A stretch of DNA of 37,367 nucleotides from Desulfobacterales bacterium HSG17. GTDB taxonomy: Bacteria > Desulfobacterota > Desulfobacteria > Desulfobacterales > Desulfococcaceae. Under the pieces are notes generated by a model. The model was not told where the DNA came from and did not search any database. It saw nothing but the letters and a program-made list of their open reading frames with translations. Where the stretch lies: the NCBI GenBank assembly GCA_030377945.1, contig JAUCGD010000014.1:1-37367 (forward strand). The letters are read 5' to 3'. Of the stretch, positions 8,659-17,441 are shown piece after piece. Within the stretch, counting starts at the first letter, position 1, and each line of letters opens with the position of its first letter. The position numbers and the translations under genes were made by a program.

Positions 8659-8714
8659 TAATTATTTGAGAATTAGCCTATTTTAAATTATATTCTCGTT
8701 CAAAAGGATTTTCT

Positions 8715-10082
8715 ATGGTCGATAAGGATCATTGTATGAATGTAGAGCTTGAATCTAAAATCAAAAAACTTGAACGTGAGAGCCGCATTCTTAAAAAAAA
8801 ACTGAACCGATCGGAAGAAAATCGGGAAATAATAGAAGAAGCCAAGGATCGTTTCGACCATCTTTATAAGTCCGTCATTGATGAGTTGAATGAGCAAAAA
8901 GCGCTTTTGGCTCAACGCGAAAAACAATTCCGCGCTTTGGTGGAATCAGCTCCGGATGCGACAATTATCACTGATGATGATGGTATAATTCGAATGGTAA
9001 ACAATGAGGCGTTAAATCTCTTTGGCTACAGCTCCGAGGAACTGATAGGCGTGAAAATTGAGATGCTTATGCCGGAACGGTTTCGTGACAGCCATGTTAT
9101 TCACAGGAATCGGTTTGTAGAAGAGAGAAACTTGCGGATCGTGAGCACTCTGCAGGAGCAGTTGGGTTTAACCAAGAGTGGGCTGGAATTTCATGTTGAA
9201 GTAAATCTCAGCCTCATTGAGACTGAACAGGAGACTCTGATTTACAGTGCCATCCGTGATATTACTGACCGCAAACTGGCAGAAGATAGATTGGCCGAAG
9301 CGAACCGCCATTTGCGAGAACTGGATCGGATGAAATCTATGTTTTTGTCCTCGGTTTCCCATGAGTTACGGACTCCTCTAACCTCTATTTTAGGATTTGC
9401 AAAACTGATCCAACGAAATTTTATCAAATGGTTCATTCCTTTGTTGGAAAGCGATGCGAAACTGGCAGCTAAATCTAAAAAAATTGTGCAGAATTTGGAT
9501 GTCATCCGACAGGAAGGAGAGCGGTTAACCCGATTGATCAATGATGTTTTAGATCTTTCCAAGATAGAATCCGGCCGCACTGAATGGCGTAACAGCGTGT
9601 TTCCGGTGACAGAAGCTGTGCAACAGGCGGTTCGGTCGGCAAGCGGCCAGTTTGCTGACAAACCAAGCATAAGCCTTCATGTTTTTGCAGATATTAAGCC
9701 TCAGGTTCACGCTGACCAGGACCGTATTGTGCAAGTATTGATAAACCTGCTGAACAATGCCGCCAAATTTACGCATGAGGGTTCGGTGACCGTAAAAGTC
9801 GCTGAGGATGGGAACGACAGCGTCAGAATCGATGTAAGTGATACAGGTGATGGCATTCCTGCTGATGAAGTTGAAAAAGTGTTTGATCAGTTTCATCAAG
9901 TCACTCAAGAGGATACTCTTCACAAAAAACCTAAAGGTACGGGGCTGGGACTGGCCATTTGTAAACAAATCGTAGATCACTATAAAGGTCGTATCTGGGC
10001 GGAATCTGAACTCGGCCAAGGCAGTACATTTTCCGTTGTGTTGCCAATCCTTCCGGAGGGGATTGACCAATCTACGCTTTAA
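8715..10082 (+). CDS. Soluble PAS-domain histidine kinase
   Basis: A cytosolic kinase of 455 residues; AAAGGA sits 6 nt before the ATG at 8715. Layout: a charged coiled coil (about 8-75), a PAS domain (about 76-190, 'FRALVESAPDATIITDDDG'), a linker helix, HisKA with acceptor H216 (SHELRTP) and HATPase_c (NLLNNAAKF, DTGDGIP, GTGLGLAIC). It has no membrane segment or receiver. The dimerisation domain has extra residues between its two helices (around 'FIKWFIPLLESDAKLAAK') that are also present in the kinases at 12722 and 14487. It lies between the FIST gene and the hydrogenase small-subunit gene, so either could be its input. The closest known analogy is HoxJ, whose PAS-containing N terminus receives the H2 signal from the regulatory hydrogenase HoxBC. 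No dedicated response regulator follows directly; the receiver at 17442 is a candidate. Confidence 0.92.
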   Translation: MVDKDHCMNVELESKIKKLERESRILKKKLNRSEENREIIEEAKDRFDHLYKSVIDELNEQKALLAQREKQFRALVESAPDATIITDDDGIIRMVNNEALNLFGYSSEELIGVKIEMLMPERFRDSHVIHRNRFVEERNLRIVSTLQEQLGLTKSGLEFHVEVNLSLIETEQETLIYSAIRDITDRKLAEDRLAEANRHLRELDRMKSMFLSSVSHELRTPLTSILGFAKLIQRNFIKWFIPLLESDAKLAAKSKKIVQNLDVIRQEGERLTRLINDVLDLSKIESGRTEWRNSVFPVTEAVQQAVRSASGQFADKPSISLHVFADIKPQVHADQDRIVQVLINLLNNAAKFTHEGSVTVKVAEDGNDSVRIDVSDTGDGIPADEVEKVFDQFHQVTQEDTLHKKPKGTGLGLAICKQIVDHYKGRIWAESELGQGSTFSVVLPILPEGIDQSTL

Positions 10083-10223
10083 GTAGCTACCTTGAAAAGG
10101 AGTCCGTGGTACCCTTCTGAGTGTGTAACCGCATTGTAATATTATTTGATTACCATCAGAATTTATTTTATTTAATCATTTCAGGGCTAAAATATCCGCA
10201 TAAAAATGGGAGGACCCATTCAC

Positions 10224-11162
10224 ATGGCGAAAACATTGTTATGGGTGCAGGCTGGTGGTTGCGGTGGCGATAGTATGGCGCTTTTGAACATGGAGTGGCC
10301 GAATATACTGGAGTTGCTGCGTCTGGGGGATATTGAAATTCTTTGGCACCCATCGCTTTCAAACGGCTTGCCTAAAGAATATCAAACTCTTTTGGAGGGT
10401 TTGATTTCAGAAGAACAACCATTAGATTTTTTATGTATCGAAGGGGCGGTGGTCAGGGGACCGGGGGGGACCGGTATGTATGACGTGTTTCAGAACGTCC
10501 CCAAAAAAAATCTGATCGCCCGCCTGGCCAAAAAAGCTGAATATGTTGTGGCTGTCGGGACCTGCGCCGCATTCGGCGGAATTGGTGCAGATGGGGACAT
10601 TGATGCCACCGGCCTTCAATTCCACAAACACGAGCAAGGCGGGTTTTTGGGAAAGACCTTTGTGGCCCGTAGTGGGTTGCCGGTCGTCAATCTGCCGGGC
10701 TGTCCCTGCCATCCGGATGTAATCGCCGGTGCCCTATCCGCCTTAGCCTCCGGCGAAAACATCAGCTTGAACCAGTACAATGCACCGGAACACTGGTATG
10801 GTTTGCTGATTCATCAAGGCTGCATCCGGAACGAATATCATGAATACCGGATTGAGGAAGATGATTTTGGGAAAAGAGGGTGCATGTTTTTCCATATGGG
10901 TTGCCGGGGGCCGTTGACATACGGCCCATGTAACAAGCTCCTATGGAACGGCCGCAGTACCAAAACATCTGTCGGTGTCCCTTGCTTCGGTTGTACGCAT
11001 CCGGATTTTCCCCAGGAATTCCCCTTTTTCCATACGCGCAACATTGCCGGAATTCCCACGGAATTGCCTGAAGGTGTCGATCGGGCGCATTACCTTGCAT
11101 ATAAGGGAATGGCGGCAGCAGCAGCTCCGGATCGTTTGAAAGATCGGAAAACCAGAGTATAA
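10224..11162 (+). CDS. Regulatory-type [NiFe] hydrogenase small subunit (HupU/HoxB-like) with Cys-to-Asp change
   Basis: Fe-S subunit of a group-2-like [NiFe] hydrogenase. The start at 10224 is set by GGGAGGA (10208-10214), giving 312 residues; ATG 10206 would add six. There is no Tat signal peptide, so the enzyme is cytosolic. HupU/HoxB-type landmarks are 'LLWVQAGGCGGDSM', 'ILWHPSLS', 'VGTCAAFGG', 'LPGCPCHPD', 'IHQGCIRNEY', 'MGCRGP', 'CNKLLWNG' and 'CFGCTHPDFPQ', which provide ligands for three Fe-S clusters. The first motif normally reads CGGC; here the second Cys is Asp16, encoded by GAT at 10269-10271. A 3-Cys/1-Asp proximal cluster is known from the actinobacterial-type hydrogenase of Ralstonia, so the change need not inactivate the protein. 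The large-subunit gene follows after 25 nt. No cytochrome, diaphorase or other electron-transfer partner is encoded nearby, favouring a sensory role. Confidence 0.9.
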   Translation: MAKTLLWVQAGGCGGDSMALLNMEWPNILELLRLGDIEILWHPSLSNGLPKEYQTLLEGLISEEQPLDFLCIEGAVVRGPGGTGMYDVFQNVPKKNLIARLAKKAEYVVAVGTCAAFGGIGADGDIDATGLQFHKHEQGGFLGKTFVARSGLPVVNLPGCPCHPDVIAGALSALASGENISLNQYNAPEHWYGLLIHQGCIRNEYHEYRIEEDDFGKRGCMFFHMGCRGPLTYGPCNKLLWNGRSTKTSVGVPCFGCTHPDFPQEFPFFHTRNIAGIPTELPEGVDRAHYLAYKGMAAAAAPDRLKDRKTRV

Positions 11163-11187
11163 CAGAAACCACGAAAGCAGCCATACA

Positions 11188-12732
11188 ATGCCTGTAAAAA
11201 CAAAATTACTGAATATTCCATTGAACCGGGTGGAAGGGGATCTGGAAATCAAAGTATCTGTTCAGGATGGTCGGGTAACGGATGCTTATAGTTCCGGACT
11301 TATGTTTCGCGGCTTTGAAAACATCCTAAAAGGCCGCGGTGCTTTGGACGGACTGGTGATCACCCCACGGATTTGCGGGATTTGCACTACCGCCCATTTA
11401 ACGGCAGCCGCTAAGGCGTTGGATATGATCGCCGGTGTTTCACCACCGCCGGATGCCGTGCGGTTACGGAATTTGGCGCTGGCTGTGGAACAGATTCAAA
11501 GTGACATGCGGCATGCTTTTTTAATGTTTTTTGTGGATTTTACTAATAATGCTTATCAGGACCACCCCTTATATGAGCAGGCCGTAAAATTATTCACACC
11601 GTTTTCCGGTGAGGCGGTTGTAGAAGTGATCCGCGAAACCAAAAAGGTGCTGGGCATTATTGCCGTCATCGGCGGCCAGTGGCCGCATTCTTCCTACATG
11701 ATTCCCGGCGGTATTGTTTCCGTACCCGGTGCTTTGGACATAAAACAATGTCGGCTGTTGTTGGAAAGCTACCGGCAATGGTATGAAACCAAAGTCCTCG
11801 GATGCACGCTGGAGCGCTGGCAACAAGTACAAAAAGCAGCGGATCTGGATACTTGGCTTGATGAAAGCCCTTCCCATAAAAATAGCTATCTTGGATTTTA
11901 TATCCGTTTCGCCAGGGACATCGGGCTTGATCAAATCGGGCGCGGGCATGAAAATTTTATCAGTGTCGGGACTTTTGATCAGCCTGAAAGTGATTTTACT
12001 ACCGGGACCGACCCGGCGTTTTATTGGCCTGCCGGTTTTGCCCAGGGGATCGAGGTGGAATCCTTCAATCAGGGCAATATTTCAGAGCACATTAAATATT
12101 CCTGGTATGAAAACAACAGCGGGAATCTGCATCCCGGAAAAGGCATGACTTCACCCTATGCCAGTGGTGAAGAAGGTTTGAAATATTCCTGGGCCAAAGC
12201 ACCGCGGTATAATGATCTCCCTGCGGAAACCGGTCCCCTGGCCCAACAAGTAATCGCCGGTGATCCTTTGGTTACGGATTATATCACTCAAAACAGGTCC
12301 AATGTATTTATTCGTGAACTAGCGCGTCTGGTCAGACCGGTTCAATTGATTCCCACGATGCGGGAGTGGTTGACGGAGATAACCCCGGAAGGGGAGTTTT
12401 ACGTGAGCCCCAATTCCATTCCGGACGGAGAAGGCTTCGGCCTTGCAGAAGTTACTCGGGGAGCATTGGGGCACTGGGTCGGTATTGAAAATAACAAGAT
12501 TGAACACTACCAGATCATTACCCCCACTGCCTGGAACGGTTCTCCCAGAGATGCAAATCATATACGCGGTCCTTGGGAAGAAGCCCTCATCGGCGGGCCC
12601 GTTAAAGATCCTGAGAATCCTGTTGAACTGGGGCATATCATTCGGTCGTTTGACGCTTGTCTTGTTTGTACGGTCCACTGCCTTGAACCCCTGTATAAGG
12701 AAACAGGTAAAGGAAAAGGGCATGAATCATAA
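11188..12732 (+). CDS. Regulatory-type [NiFe] hydrogenase large (catalytic) subunit (HupV/HoxC-like)
   Basis: NiFe-site subunit of 514 residues. The four active-site cysteines are present: L1 motif R61-ICGIC with C63 and C66 followed by TTAH, and L2 motif C491 and C494 followed by H497. The usual 'DPC' of L2 reads D489-A490-C491. After H497 there are 17 residues rich in Lys and Gly. Many hydrogenases lose such a tail by a dedicated endopeptidase, but none is encoded here, nor are any hyp genes, so whether this tail is removed is open. 'PLNRVEGDLEI' near the N terminus and 'AFYWPAGFAQG' are typical of the family. The stop overlaps the start of a soluble histidine kinase gene by 11 nt, implying coupled translation. 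With the small subunit it most likely forms an H2-binding sensor of the 2b/2c type. Confidence 0.93.
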   Translation: MPVKTKLLNIPLNRVEGDLEIKVSVQDGRVTDAYSSGLMFRGFENILKGRGALDGLVITPRICGICTTAHLTAAAKALDMIAGVSPPPDAVRLRNLALAVEQIQSDMRHAFLMFFVDFTNNAYQDHPLYEQAVKLFTPFSGEAVVEVIRETKKVLGIIAVIGGQWPHSSYMIPGGIVSVPGALDIKQCRLLLESYRQWYETKVLGCTLERWQQVQKAADLDTWLDESPSHKNSYLGFYIRFARDIGLDQIGRGHENFISVGTFDQPESDFTTGTDPAFYWPAGFAQGIEVESFNQGNISEHIKYSWYENNSGNLHPGKGMTSPYASGEEGLKYSWAKAPRYNDLPAETGPLAQQVIAGDPLVTDYITQNRSNVFIRELARLVRPVQLIPTMREWLTEITPEGEFYVSPNSIPDGEGFGLAEVTRGALGHWVGIENNKIEHYQIITPTAWNGSPRDANHIRGPWEEALIGGPVKDPENPVELGHIIRSFDACLVCTVHCLEPLYKETGKGKGHES

Positions 12733-14464
12733 CCCGGAATTTTTTTCACGTGAGGAATTACTTGAAGAGAACCGCACTCTCTATGAAGAAGTTTTAGTAT
12801 CCCGCAAAGCAGCGGATATAACCGCCAACCTGGTGGCTGAGCAATTCTCACGCCTTGAAGAAATTCTGCGGGAACTCGAAAATAAAGTTGCCATGGAAAA
12901 AGAGCTGCGGGAGAAATTAAGCGAAAAGCTTCAAGAAGCTGAGATCCGGGAAAATGAACTCGGTAAGGCGCGCATTGAGGCGGAAACCGCCAATGAAGCC
13001 AAAAGCGCCTTCCTAGCGTCTACCAGCCACGAGCTGCGCACGCCGCTAACCTCTATTCTGGGATTTGCCAAAATTATTCAAAAAAGGATGAATGATGTTC
13101 TTTTTCCGGTGATTCATACAACAGATAAGAAAACGATCCGGGCCAAGGATCAGGTGAAAACCAACCTCGATATTATTATCACGGAAGGGGAGCGCCTCAC
13201 CAATCTGATTAATAATGTGCTTGATCTATCGAAAATTGAATCCGGGAAAATGGAATGGCATATGGCGCCTCTGGATATCCGAAGCGTGATTGAAAGGGCC
13301 TTGGCGGCAGTGACACCCTTGCTGGAACAAACCTCACTGGAGATCACGACTTCCATTCCGTTGGATTTACCGCAAGTGATCGGGGATCGGGATCAGTTGA
13401 TCCAGGTGGTCGTAAACCTATTATCAAATGCCGTTAAATTTTCAACAGATGGTGAAATAATATGTTCGGTTGAGCCTCGGGCAGAGCAGCTTGTCATCAG
13501 TGTAGCCGATCAGGGACTCGGCATTTCAGAATCACAAATAGAGAGTGTCTTTGAAAAATTCATTCAAATCGGCGACACCCTGACCGATAAACCCAAGGGA
13601 ACCGGTTTGGGACTCACAATTTGCAAACAAATTATCAAATATCACAACGGTGAAATATGGGTTGAAAGCCGCCCCGGAGGAGGCGCTGTTTTCTTCTTTT
13701 CACTTCCCTTGGCAGCAGAAGTTGAAGAGGGCACAACGGAATTTGAGAATTTTCGCAAACTCAATTTTAAAAACCTCCTTGACCAGTTAAAGGGACATGA
13801 AACAGATGTAACCAAGGCGGCGCCATCAAGAAAAAAAACAGTGCTCGTGGTGGATGATGAAGCCCATATCCGTTTGATGCTGCGGCAGGAACTGGAAGGA
13901 GAAAACTATGGAGTCATTGAGGCGGTAGACGGCATGGAAGCCATTGAACAAGTAAAAAAACGACCGCCGGATCTGATCATCCTTGATGTGATGATGCCGA
14001 AAATGAGCGGTTTTGATGTTGCAGCGGTTTTAAAAAACAATCCGCTTACCCAGAATATTCCCATCATTATCCTGTCCATTGTGCAGGATAAGGAGAGAGG
14101 GTATCGCATCGGCGTTGATAAATATCTTTCCAAACCGGTGAATATGGAAAATTTGTTCAATGAAATCAGTCATCTGATTCGGCAGGAAAAATCCAGCAAA
14201 AAAGTACTGATCGTTGATGAAAATAAATCCACCGTAAAGACACTCGCGGATGTATTACGCCTGAAAGGGTATCAGGTCCATGATGCCGCCGGTGCTGAAG
14301 AGGGGATTCAAAAAGCACGGGCCATCAAACCGGATATGGTGATTCTGGATACGATTCAGGCCAATAACCGGAAGATCATCAAAACCCTGCGGTTTGACAA
14401 GGAGTTGGAAAATATTTTTTTCATTCTATTAGGGGATGAAGACCAAGGCGACCGGAAGACGTAA
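12722..14464 (+). CDS. Soluble hybrid histidine kinase with two receivers, overlapping hydrogenase large subunit gene
   Basis: A cytosolic protein of 580 residues. The ATG at 12722 follows AGGAAAAGGG and overlaps the end of the hydrogenase gene by 11 nt, so I reject longer starts inside that gene. Layout: a coiled coil (about 8-90) with no PAS, GAF or membrane segment; HisKA with H103 (SHELRTP); HATPase_c (NLLSNAVKF, DQGLGIS, GTGLGLT); receiver 1 (about 375-490) with acceptor D422 (LDVMMPKM) and late Lys in 'LSKPVN'; then receiver 2 (about 494-580), which has D543 but stops before the usual beta-5 Lys, so it is truncated by roughly 30 residues. The lack of its own sensor domain and the gene overlap make the hydrogenase the best candidate for its input, probably through the coiled coil. 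It shares the extended dimerisation helices seen in the kinases at 8715 and 14487. Confidence 0.92.
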   Translation: MNHNPEFFSREELLEENRTLYEEVLVSRKAADITANLVAEQFSRLEEILRELENKVAMEKELREKLSEKLQEAEIRENELGKARIEAETANEAKSAFLASTSHELRTPLTSILGFAKIIQKRMNDVLFPVIHTTDKKTIRAKDQVKTNLDIIITEGERLTNLINNVLDLSKIESGKMEWHMAPLDIRSVIERALAAVTPLLEQTSLEITTSIPLDLPQVIGDRDQLIQVVVNLLSNAVKFSTDGEIICSVEPRAEQLVISVADQGLGISESQIESVFEKFIQIGDTLTDKPKGTGLGLTICKQIIKYHNGEIWVESRPGGGAVFFFSLPLAAEVEEGTTEFENFRKLNFKNLLDQLKGHETDVTKAAPSRKKTVLVVDDEAHIRLMLRQELEGENYGVIEAVDGMEAIEQVKKRPPDLIILDVMMPKMSGFDVAAVLKNNPLTQNIPIIILSIVQDKERGYRIGVDKYLSKPVNMENLFNEISHLIRQEKSSKKVLIVDENKSTVKTLADVLRLKGYQVHDAAGAEEGIQKARAIKPDMVILDTIQANNRKIIKTLRFDKELENIFFILLGDEDQGDRKT

Positions 14465-14486
14465 GCTTGTCGCCATGGTGATCATT

Positions 14487-17381
14487 ATGGAGATGAATTC
14501 ACCAATAAAACGAAAATGGGGCTATGCCCAACAAAAAGGACGGCTTCTATTTCTCGCCTTTTTTGCGTTGATATTCTTTTTTTCCTGCACCCATAAGAAT
14601 CTCTCTGAAAACCCATGGGTGGCCCAAAGCGGATTATTGGATTTGCGAGCCTATGATTTTGCAACCCAGCCGCCGATACCGCTTAAGGGTCAGTGGGATT
14701 TTTATTGGCAACAACTGGTCAATCCCAATACTTTTTTGACACAAACCATGAAACAGGGGGAATATATCAATGTCCCCGGTGGTTGGCATCAAACCCGGAA
14801 TCTGGCGGAACCCAAACCGATTATGGGTTTTGCGACCTATCATCTGAAAATTCAACTGCCGGATCATTGTCCGGTTTTATCCTTGAAAACTAAATTTATT
14901 CATTCTGCCCATGCCCTTTATGTGGGTGGACAAGAACTCTCCCTGGCTGGAATTGTTGGGGATACACAATCGTCCTCCAGCCCTCAGACAAAGCCCAATA
15001 TCATTGAGTATATTCCACCTGACAAAATACTGCACCTTACGATTCAGGTATCCAATTTTCATACTGAAAGAGCCGGTCTATGGGATCAGATTTATCTGGG
15101 TACGCCGAAAAGCATCCATCGGATGGTTAACCGACAGCTGATGCTGGACCTTTTTCTCCTGGGCGTCATGGTGGTGATGGGGCTTTATCATATCGGTTTA
15201 TATGTAGTTCACCGCAAAGACCGGGTATCTTTATATTTTGGCTGTTTTACACTTCTTTTATGCACGTATATGCTTTATATTGGGCAATCCTATGTTATGA
15301 GCCAGCTGTTTCCGAACCAGCCTTTTATCATAACCCGCTATACTGTCATTATCTCCTGGTTCGCAGCCCTGCCGTTTTTTGCATTATATACCTGGGAAAT
15401 TTTTCCTCAGCTGTTTCACAAAAAAGTACTAATAATGATCCTGTGCATCAGTTCCGCCTCCATCGGATTGCTCCTGATGTGGCCGTTTCAACAATTGGGC
15501 GTATTGACCAATATTCAACGCGTATATGCACTGCTTATCGGCTTTTATATTTTAATAACGGCATTGCGTGCGGTTTTGCATGGTGTAACCGGGGCGCGAA
15601 CATTTTTTAGCGGTTTTGTGCTTTTATTTGCGGCTGTGGTGAACGATCTCTTGTACGGTCTGATGATCATTCGAAGCGTGGAATTGACCCATTTCGGCCT
15701 TTTCCTGTTTATTTTTTTTCAGGCCTTTCTCATTTCAAAAAGATTTGCCAATTCTTTTACAACCATTGAAAGACTGGAAAAAAGTTACCGTTCCCTGTTT
15801 GAAAACGCCATTGAGGGCATTTATCAGTCAACCCCTGCCGGTCGGTACAAAAATGCCAACCCGGCCTTGGCCGAGATGCTAGGATATGCATCGCCGGAAG
15901 AATTAATTCAAACGGTCATGAATATTGGTATTGAAATTTATGCCATCCCGGAAGATCGGCAACGTTGGAAAAAGAGTCTGGCGGAACAAGGCCGGGTTAA
16001 CGGGTTTGAAACCCGGTTTATTCGCAAGGACGAAATCCGGATCTGGGTATCCATTTCAGGTTATGCGGTTCGAGATGAAATCAGCGACGAACTCTATTAT
16101 GAGGGGCGGTGCATTGATATTACCGAACGCAAAACAGCCATAGAGGGGCTGCGGGAAAGTGAGGAACGTTATCGCTCGGTCATGGAGGCCGCACCCGATC
16201 CCATTGTGCTCTATGACATGGAGGGGCGGGTGTTATACTTGAACCCCGCTTTTGAATCTGTTTTCGGTTGGTCTTTGGATGAACTGAGGCACAAAAAGAT
16301 AGATTTCGTACCGGCGGACCAATGGCCCAAGACCCAGGAAATGGTCCACAAGGTCATACGCGGGGAAGATATCATCGGTTTCCAGACCCGGCGTTTCACC
16401 CGGGACAACCGTTTGATAGACCTGATTGCCAGCGCCTCGGTTTTTAAAGATCCGGATGGAAACCCCCAAGGCAGTGTCGTCAGCTTTAAGGATATCACCC
16501 GCTTAAAACAGGTGGAGGAAGAATTGCGCCGCACCCAGGAAGGATTGGAAAAGCGAGTGGCGGAGCGAACGGCGGAACTCGCTGATGCCAACCGCCACCT
16601 TAAAGAATTGGACCGCATGAAATCCAAGTTTTTATCATCAGTTTCCCATGAATTAAGAACCCCTTTAACGTCTATCCTGGGTTTTACAAAATTGATTCAA
16701 AATAATTTTCAGGCCCGATTTTATCCCCTGTCCGTCAAAGACAGCAAACTGAGGCGCAAAGGGGATAAAATTCTGGAAAACATTGGCATTATCCGTGAAG
16801 AAGGCGAACGTCTGACAAGACTTATTAATGATGTTCTGGATCTTTCCAAAATCGAATCCGGCAGGGTTGATTGGCGTGATCAAATCATCGCACCTCGGAA
16901 TTTGATTCAGCAGGCGATTAATGTCGTCAGTGGTGAAATTAAAAATAAACCGGATGTTGAGCTGACCACTCGTTTTTCTGAGGATCTTCCGAATATCAAC
17001 GTGGACCAGGACCGTTTATTGCAAGTGCTGGTGAATCTTTTAAACAATGCCATTAAATTCACCGCCAAGGGTTTTATTGAAATTTACGTCATTGGATTGG
17101 AGAGTGAAAATTCGCGTATTTCACAGCATAGCACCGCGCCCATCCTGCAAGTAAGCGTGAAAGATTCCGGAATAGGTATTCCGGCGGCAGACCTGGATAA
17201 AATTTTTGATCAGTTTCATCAGGTCGTTCAGAAGGACACCTTAGAAGGAAAGCCCACTGGCACTGGTCTGGGTTTGCCAATTTGCCGTGATATTATCACT
17301 CATTATAAAGGCGTGATCTGGGCGGAGTCCGAACCAGGAACCGGGGCGACCATCATTTTTCAAATTCCGGCAAAGGTATAG
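14487..17381 (+). CDS. 7TM-DISM sensor histidine kinase with two PAS domains
   Basis: A large membrane kinase of about 964 residues. The start is uncertain: 14475, 14487 and 14493 are all in frame and none has a strong ribosome-binding site; a 14436 start would overlap the previous gene by 29 nt. A basic stretch (KRK, 8-10) and hydrophobic segment (20-33) end at Cys34, a poor lipobox. A periplasmic domain of about 180 residues ('PLKGQWDFYW', 'INVPGGWHQ', 'YHLKIQLP') matches the DISM extracellular beta-sandwich. Seven membrane segments follow (about 219-420), then PAS1 (about 433-555), PAS2 (about 556-680), a coiled coil, HisKA with H721 (SHELRTP) and HATPase_c. DISM receptors are thought to bind carbohydrates or related small molecules outside the cell. 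Its kinase half is closely similar to that of the protein at 8715, so they are paralogs that may share the downstream receiver. Confidence 0.9.
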   Translation: MEMNSPIKRKWGYAQQKGRLLFLAFFALIFFFSCTHKNLSENPWVAQSGLLDLRAYDFATQPPIPLKGQWDFYWQQLVNPNTFLTQTMKQGEYINVPGGWHQTRNLAEPKPIMGFATYHLKIQLPDHCPVLSLKTKFIHSAHALYVGGQELSLAGIVGDTQSSSSPQTKPNIIEYIPPDKILHLTIQVSNFHTERAGLWDQIYLGTPKSIHRMVNRQLMLDLFLLGVMVVMGLYHIGLYVVHRKDRVSLYFGCFTLLLCTYMLYIGQSYVMSQLFPNQPFIITRYTVIISWFAALPFFALYTWEIFPQLFHKKVLIMILCISSASIGLLLMWPFQQLGVLTNIQRVYALLIGFYILITALRAVLHGVTGARTFFSGFVLLFAAVVNDLLYGLMIIRSVELTHFGLFLFIFFQAFLISKRFANSFTTIERLEKSYRSLFENAIEGIYQSTPAGRYKNANPALAEMLGYASPEELIQTVMNIGIEIYAIPEDRQRWKKSLAEQGRVNGFETRFIRKDEIRIWVSISGYAVRDEISDELYYEGRCIDITERKTAIEGLRESEERYRSVMEAAPDPIVLYDMEGRVLYLNPAFESVFGWSLDELRHKKIDFVPADQWPKTQEMVHKVIRGEDIIGFQTRRFTRDNRLIDLIASASVFKDPDGNPQGSVVSFKDITRLKQVEEELRRTQEGLEKRVAERTAELADANRHLKELDRMKSKFLSSVSHELRTPLTSILGFTKLIQNNFQARFYPLSVKDSKLRRKGDKILENIGIIREEGERLTRLINDVLDLSKIESGRVDWRDQIIAPRNLIQQAINVVSGEIKNKPDVELTTRFSEDLPNINVDQDRLLQVLVNLLNNAIKFTAKGFIEIYVIGLESENSRISQHSTAPILQVSVKDSGIGIPAADLDKIFDQFHQVVQKDTLEGKPTGTGLGLPICRDIITHYKGVIWAESEPGTGATIIFQIPAKV

Positions 17382-17441
17382 CCTTCTGGTAAGCCAGCTA
17401 CGTGGGATCGAGCTAACAAATAAAAGCTAAGGAGTCATCAA

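Noticed and set aside
9242..9670. Antisense frame of 142 codons opposite the same kinase
   Set aside because: Overlaps the HisKA region; shadow of the real gene.
9549..10070. Long antisense frame (173 codons) opposite the PAS kinase
   Set aside because: It overlaps fully with a clear HATPase domain in the + strand; an antisense shadow.
12443..12721. Upstream extension of the receiver-kinase into the hydrogenase large-subunit gene
   Set aside because: The extension is out-of-frame reading of the hydrogenase; a good ribosome-binding site exists at 12711-12720 for ATG 12722.
10224..12732. Interpretation as an energy-conserving uptake hydrogenase
   Set aside because: No Tat signal, cytochrome b, diaphorase or maturation genes are adjacent, and signalling genes surround and overlap the pair; not fully excluded without phylogeny.
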